In this document: positions 5,987 to 8,723 of the stretch, piece by piece
Numbering within the stretch: the first letter of the stretch is position 1
Layout of the letters: every line of letters starts with the position of its first letter
Assembly (NCBI GenBank): GCA_003133075.1
Contig: PKZN01000025.1
Coordinates: 13,269-21,991, forward strand
Length of the DNA: 8,723 bases
Reading direction: 5' to 3'
Source of the DNA: Acidimicrobiaceae bacterium
GTDB taxonomy: Bacteria > Actinomycetota > Acidimicrobiia > Acidimicrobiales > RAAP-2
The notes under the pieces: generated by a model
What the model was told of the DNA's origin: nothing
The model's database searches: none
Seen by the model: only the letters and a program-made list of their open reading frames with translations
Program-made: the position numbers and the translations under genes

Positions 5987-7015
5987 CTAGTGGCCCGCGG
6001 ATGCGAAGTGCGAGAGCGCGCGGGCGACGAAGTCGACGTCATCATCACTGACCCCGACGTGCGTGACGAAACGAGCGCGCGTCGGAGCGACCGTCGAACC
6101 TTCGACGCCATGGTGCGCGAGCTCCTCGACGATCTGGCGAGCTTGGGGATGATTGAAGGCAATGATGTTCGTGCGACAGGTGTCGGGGTCGTAGCCCGAC
6201 TCGGGGAAGGCCGCGGCGAACAGGTCGGCCAGTTGTTGCGCGTGGTCGTGGTCGTCCTGCAAGCGGTCGACCATGGTGTCGAGCGCCACCAGCCCCGCGG
6301 CCGCCAAAAATCCCGCTTGTCGCATGGCACCCCCCAGGCGCTTGCGCTCGACGCGCGCTCGATCTATCAACGCAGCGGACGCCGCGAGCAACGAGCCGAC
6401 CGGGGCGCACAGCCCCTTTGAGAGGCACGCCATCACGGTCGTTGCGGGTTCGCAGAAGTCGCTCGCACTGGTACCAGTTGCCACGACGGCGTTAAAAAGT
6501 CGAGCACCATCGAGATGCAAGGGCCGCTCACCAATCGCCCCGCGCAGCCGGCGTAAGTCCTCGACGTCCCAGGGGACGCCGCCGGCGAACATGTGGGTGT
6601 TCTCGACCGCGACCGCGCCAACGTGGGGCTGGTGGTCGTCTTCGGCGTCAATCGCTTCGAGCACGTCGGCGAGCGCGAGGGTGCCGGCGCGGTCATCGAC
6701 CGTGGCGAACTGGACTCCGGCGTTGCGAGCGGCCGCCCCCATCTCGAAGCCAACCAGGTGTTGCGTACGTCCTACGACGACGAGGTCGCCGGGCACGGCA
6801 ATGATGCGCAGCGCAATCTGATTCGCCATCACACCTGAGGGGACGAAGATCGCGGCGTCCTTGCCGACGAGTTGTGCGAATCGCGCTTCGAGCGCGTTGA
6901 CCGTGGGGTCCTCGCCGTAGCCGTCGTCGCCGACGCTGGCCGTCGCCATGGCCTCTCGCATCGCCGCGGTGGGCTGGGTGAGGGTGTCGCTGCGCAGGTC
7001 GACACGCCGAGTCAT
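5987..7015 (-). CDS. ltaE: Low-specificity L-threonine aldolase (PLP-dependent)
   Basis: A 342-residue cytosolic fold-type I PLP enzyme of the threonine aldolase/beta-eliminating lyase family. It splits L-threonine or L-allo-threonine to glycine and acetaldehyde, and often other beta-hydroxy amino acids. Recognisable parts in order: the N-terminal LRSDTLTQPT (7-16); VGDDGYGEDPTV (28-39); the cofactor-phosphate loop PSGVMANQIAL (59-69); H86, at the place of the active-site histidine; ENTHMFAGG (138-146); HLDGARLFNA (167-176) with D169 under the PLP ring and R172; CLSKGLCAPVGS (197-208) with Schiff-base lysine K200; GGAMRQAG (228-235); and the C-terminal TRARFVTHVGVSDDDVD with a carboxylate-binding arginine. 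Length is normal (E. coli LtaE has 333 residues) and nothing needed is missing. No Shine-Dalgarno precedes the ATG, and a TAGCCT box sits exactly six bases before it, so the mRNA is probably leaderless. It is the first gene of the minus-strand series, but a functional link to the metal genes is not evident. Confidence 0.93.
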   Translation of the reverse strand: MTRRVDLRSDTLTQPTAAMREAMATASVGDDGYGEDPTVNALEARFAQLVGKDAAIFVPSGVMANQIALRIIAVPGDLVVVGRTQHLVGFEMGAAARNAGVQFATVDDRAGTLALADVLEAIDAEDDHQPHVGAVAVENTHMFAGGVPWDVEDLRRLRGAIGERPLHLDGARLFNAVVATGTSASDFCEPATTVMACLSKGLCAPVGSLLAASAALIDRARVERKRLGGAMRQAGFLAAAGLVALDTMVDRLQDDHDHAQQLADLFAAAFPESGYDPDTCRTNIIAFNHPQARQIVEELAHHGVEGSTVAPTRARFVTHVGVSDDDVDFVARALSHFASAGH

Positions 7016-7060
7016 GGTCGAAGGCTACCGGTTCCGAAAACTCTTCCGTAAACTGCGACC
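7016..7060. promoter_or_regulatory. 45-bp divergent promoter region with two candidate leaderless starts
   Basis: Minus strand: TAGCCT (7027-7022) is followed by six bases, then the aldolase ATG at 7015. Plus strand: TAAACT (7049-7054) is followed by six bases, then the thioesterase ATG at 7061. Both boxes fit TANNNT, and both place the expected transcription start on the A of the start codon. Neither gene has a Shine-Dalgarno sequence, which is what leaderless mRNAs look like in actinobacteria. -35 elements are poor on both sides. The two core promoters would overlap within about 45 bp and could interfere with one another. Confidence 0.5.
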
Positions 7061-7486
7061 ATGACCGACAACCTCAGTGAACGCGCTTCCTGGCGACCCA
7101 ATGTGAACGACGTACTCGGCATCGAGTACGTCGAAGTCACCCCCGAGCGCGTCGTGCTCTCCGTGGAAGTCGGCCCGAAGGTGCACCAACCTTTCGGCAT
7201 CCTGCACGGTGGCGTCTCGGCGCTCCTCGCCGAAGGGGCGGCGTCGATCGGCGGGGCGATCAACGTCCGGCCGGACCAGATCGTGGTCGGTACCGAACTC
7301 AACTGCTCGCACCTGCGCTCGATGTCCACGGGAACACTGACCGCGACGGCCACGCCCATTCGTCTCGGTCGCAGCGTCCACGTCTGGGGTATCGACCTCA
7401 GGGACCAGGACCAGCGCCAAATCTGCGTGGCGCGCTGCACGTTGCAGGTTTTGGCGGCCCCTCCCCCCGCGGAGGCGACCACGTAG
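7061..7486 (+). CDS. Hotdog-fold acyl-CoA thioesterase (PaaI / YdiI-MenI type)
   Basis: A 141-residue single hotdog domain. The core helix motif QPFGILHGGVSALLAEGAAS (43-62) closely matches YdiI/MenI-type thioesterases (QPFGLLHGGASVVLAES in E. coli YdiI). E58 is in the place of the catalytic glutamate, and H49-G50-G51 form the oxyanion-hole turn. Later matches are VVGTELNCSHLRS (75-87) and HVWGIDLRDQDQRQICVARCTL (107-128). The family hydrolyses acyl- or aryl-CoA thioesters in the cytosol as tetramers. Known members act on 1,4-dihydroxy-2-naphthoyl-CoA in menaquinone synthesis, hydroxyphenylacetyl-CoA or aberrant acyl-carrier thioesters. The substrate here is unknown. The gene precedes fabH by 36 bp on the same strand, so a role in acyl-CoA/ACP housekeeping is plausible. 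A C-terminal tail of proline and alanine residues (131-141) is probably disordered. The ATG is fixed by the candidate leaderless promoter and by family length. Confidence 0.88.
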   Translation: MTDNLSERASWRPNVNDVLGIEYVEVTPERVVLSVEVGPKVHQPFGILHGGVSALLAEGAASIGGAINVRPDQIVVGTELNCSHLRSMSTGTLTATATPIRLGRSVHVWGIDLRDQDQRQICVARCTLQVLAAPPPAEATT

Positions 7487-7522
7487 ACTTTTCTCACGGC
7501 TAGCCAACGAAGGGGCTGACAC
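7487..7522 (+). promoter_or_regulatory. Short spacer with ribosome binding site for fabH
   Basis: The 36-bp gap contains GAAGGGG (7509-7515) 7 bases before the ATG at 7523, a usable Shine-Dalgarno sequence. TAGACT (7484-7489), overlapping the thioesterase stop, fits a -10 box, but no -35 is evident. Co-transcription with the thioesterase gene is the simpler reading. Confidence 0.45.
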
Positions 7523-8446
7523 ATGGGCGCTCGATTTATTGGTTGGGGTACCGCGGTGCCGGAGCGCATCGTCACTAACGATGAGTTATCACTCACGCTG
7601 CCCACGTCGGACGAGTGGATCGTCGAACGCACCGGTATCCGAGAGCGCCGCATCGGCGGCACGGTCACCAGCCTGGGCGTCGAAGCCGGTAACAAAGCAC
7701 TCCTTGACGCCGGCGTCGACGCGAAGGACATCGACTTCTTGGTGTTGGCGACCAGCGCAGCGGACCGCATCACGCCCCCGACCTCGGCCATGATTGCCCA
7801 CCAGATGGGACTCAGTTGCCCGGCGATGGACGTAAACGCCGCCTGCAGCGGATTCATGTACGCCGTCCGCACCGCACAGGGCTTGCTTGAGACGGGGAAC
7901 AAGCGCGTGCTCGTCATTGGCTCTGAGCACCTGTCGGCCTTCGTCGACTGGAACGACCGCAACATGGCGGTGATTCTCGCCGACGGCGCGGGTGCCGCAG
8001 TGCTCGAGTACGACCCGACGGAGAACGACATCATCTCCTTCGTGCTGGGCACCGAGGGCGCCGACGCGGAGTTGCTGACCTGCGAGCACGGGGGTTACTT
8101 CTGGATGGACGGGAAGGAGATCTTCCGTCGCGCCGTGCGGGCCGTGGTCGACTCCTCGGAAAAGGCGATGGCGCTTGCGGGCATCACGTCGGCTGACCTC
8201 AGCCTGGTCATCCCCCACCAAGCCAATATTCGCATCATTCAGGCGGCGTGCCAGCGCCTGAAGGTCGAAATGGACCGGGCGGTCGTAGTGATTGACCGCT
8301 ACGGAAACACCTCAAGCGCCTCTATTCCTTTGGCTTTTGCCGACGCGCGCGACAACGACCGTGTCCACAAGGGTGACTACGCATTACTCACTGGCTTTGG
8401 GGCGGGTATGACGTGGGCCTCGGCTGTCGTAAAGTGGTCTAAATGA
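7523..8446 (+). CDS. fabH: 3-oxoacyl-ACP synthase III (ketoacyl-ACP synthase III)
   Basis: FabH condenses an acyl-CoA primer (often acetyl- or branched-chain acyl-CoA) with malonyl-ACP to start type II fatty acid synthesis in the cytosol. This 307-residue protein has the full thiolase-fold triad: C108 in NAACSGFMYAV, H232 in PHQANIRI, and N262 in YGNTSSAS. Other signatures are GWGTAVPERIVTND near the N-terminus (8-21), the DEWIVERTGIRERRI segment (30-44), LADGAGAAVLE (152-162) and the C-terminal GFGAGMTWASAVVKW (291-305). Length is typical (E. coli FabH has 317). Primer specificity cannot be read from the sequence. Some close relatives in secondary metabolism act on other starters, so a housekeeping role is likely but not certain. 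The start is the ATG after GAAGGGG, and the stop overlaps the next start codon by four bases (ATGA). Confidence 0.94.
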   Translation: MGARFIGWGTAVPERIVTNDELSLTLPTSDEWIVERTGIRERRIGGTVTSLGVEAGNKALLDAGVDAKDIDFLVLATSAADRITPPTSAMIAHQMGLSCPAMDVNAACSGFMYAVRTAQGLLETGNKRVLVIGSEHLSAFVDWNDRNMAVILADGAGAAVLEYDPTENDIISFVLGTEGADAELLTCEHGGYFWMDGKEIFRRAVRAVVDSSEKAMALAGITSADLSLVIPHQANIRIIQAACQRLKVEMDRAVVVIDRYGNTSSASIPLAFADARDNDRVHKGDYALLTGFGAGMTWASAVVKWSK

Positions 8447-8723
8447 GCGGTCCCTCTCTCGTCATCCTGGCCGCGGGCCGCGCCCGTCGCTACGGCGGCG
8501 TCAAGCAACTCGCGCCGGTCGGTCTCCACGGTGAGGGCGTCATCGATCTCATCGCGTCGGACGCCTACGCCGCCGGTTTCGATGACATCGTCATCGTGAT
8601 CAACCCCGAGACGGGACCGGAGATCCAAGAGCACGTCGCCACCCACTGGCCCCAGGGGCGACGCGTCTCCTTCGTGCACCAACTCAATCTGCGCGGGACC
8701 GTCGACGCGGTCTTATCGGCCGA
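8443..8723 (+). CDS. Sugar nucleotidyltransferase-like protein, 3'-truncated by window edge
   Basis: Ninety-three codons are visible, open to the right edge. The start is the ATG that overlaps the fabH stop as ATGA; there is no strong Shine-Dalgarno, which suggests translational coupling. The N-terminus LVILAAGRARRYGGVKQL (6-23) is the glycine-rich nucleotide-binding loop of the NTP-transferase (GT-A type nucleotidyltransferase) family, here the subgroup with RYGGxKQLxPVG. ASDAYAAGFDDIVIVINPE (38-56) fits the second beta-strand, and HQLNLRGTVDAVLSA (79-93) corresponds to the conserved region where glucose- or mannose-1-phosphate guanylyl/uridylyltransferases have GTADAV. The likely reaction is transfer of NMP from NTP to a sugar-1-phosphate or similar acceptor. 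The acceptor, the base and any C-terminal fusion cannot be judged from this fragment. Confidence 0.8.
   Translation, partial: MSGPSLVILAAGRARRYGGVKQLAPVGLHGEGVIDLIASDAYAAGFDDIVIVINPETGPEIQEHVATHWPQGRRVSFVHQLNLRGTVDAVLSA

Noticed and set aside
7012..8052. Long minus-strand open frame (346 codons) opposite the thioesterase and fabH
   Set aside because: It lies antisense to two clearly conserved genes, its Ser/Arg/Thr-rich translation shows no family motif, and such frames are expected opposite GC-rich coding DNA.
755..8390. Scattered TTA leucine codons (near 760, 7584 and 8383) as bldA-like regulation
   Set aside because: They fall in ordinary housekeeping genes and the lineage is not evidently a streptomycete, so no regulatory meaning can be claimed.

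Overview
The window looks like chromosomal DNA of a high-GC actinobacterium. The SAH hydrolase closely resembles mycobacterial-type enzymes, two PIG-L/LmbE deacetylases of the mycothiol (MshB/Mca) family are present, and two genes appear to start without a leader. An Acidimicrobiia-like or related lineage is my guess; the sequence does not prove it. Genes are packed tightly. I see no mobile element, tRNA, rRNA, CRISPR array or prophage remnant.

Layout from left to right. (1) The 3' part of ahcY (S-adenosylhomocysteine hydrolase) lies on the + strand and converges, with 11 bp between stops, on a long minus-strand gene series. (2) Read in its own direction from about 7015 down to 1188, that series encodes a PLP-dependent L-threonine aldolase, a soluble PRC-barrel/MgtE-N/CBS protein, an NRAMP-superfamily transporter with an atypical metal site, and two tandem PIG-L zinc hydrolases. 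The last three genes are almost certainly one operon (9-bp gap, then a TGATG stop/start overlap). The CBS-protein gene is separated from the transporter by 182 bp that can fold into hairpins. (3) Divergent from the aldolase, across only 45 bp, a + strand set encodes a hotdog thioesterase, a FabH-type ketoacyl-ACP synthase III and, with an ATGA overlap, the start of a sugar-nucleotidyltransferase-like protein cut by the right edge.

The most interesting part is the transporter and its partner. The NRAMP protein has lost the signature metal-binding methionine, the DPGN asparagine and both helix-6 histidines, in the manner described for NRAMP-related magnesium transporters. The gene just upstream encodes the cytosolic Mg-sensing module of MgtE channels (superhelical N domain plus CBS pair) without the MgtE membrane domain, and with a PRC-barrel-like front end instead. 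I infer a two-gene Mg2+ (or other divalent metal) uptake unit in which a detached MgtE-type sensor gates an NRAMP-type carrier. The spacer between them may be a regulated RNA leader.

The PIG-L pair probably acts in mycothiol synthesis, mycothiol-conjugate turnover or a related deacetylation. With ahcY, which yields homocysteine, this gives the left half a loose sulfur/thiol theme. The right-hand set suggests acyl-CoA/ACP chemistry.
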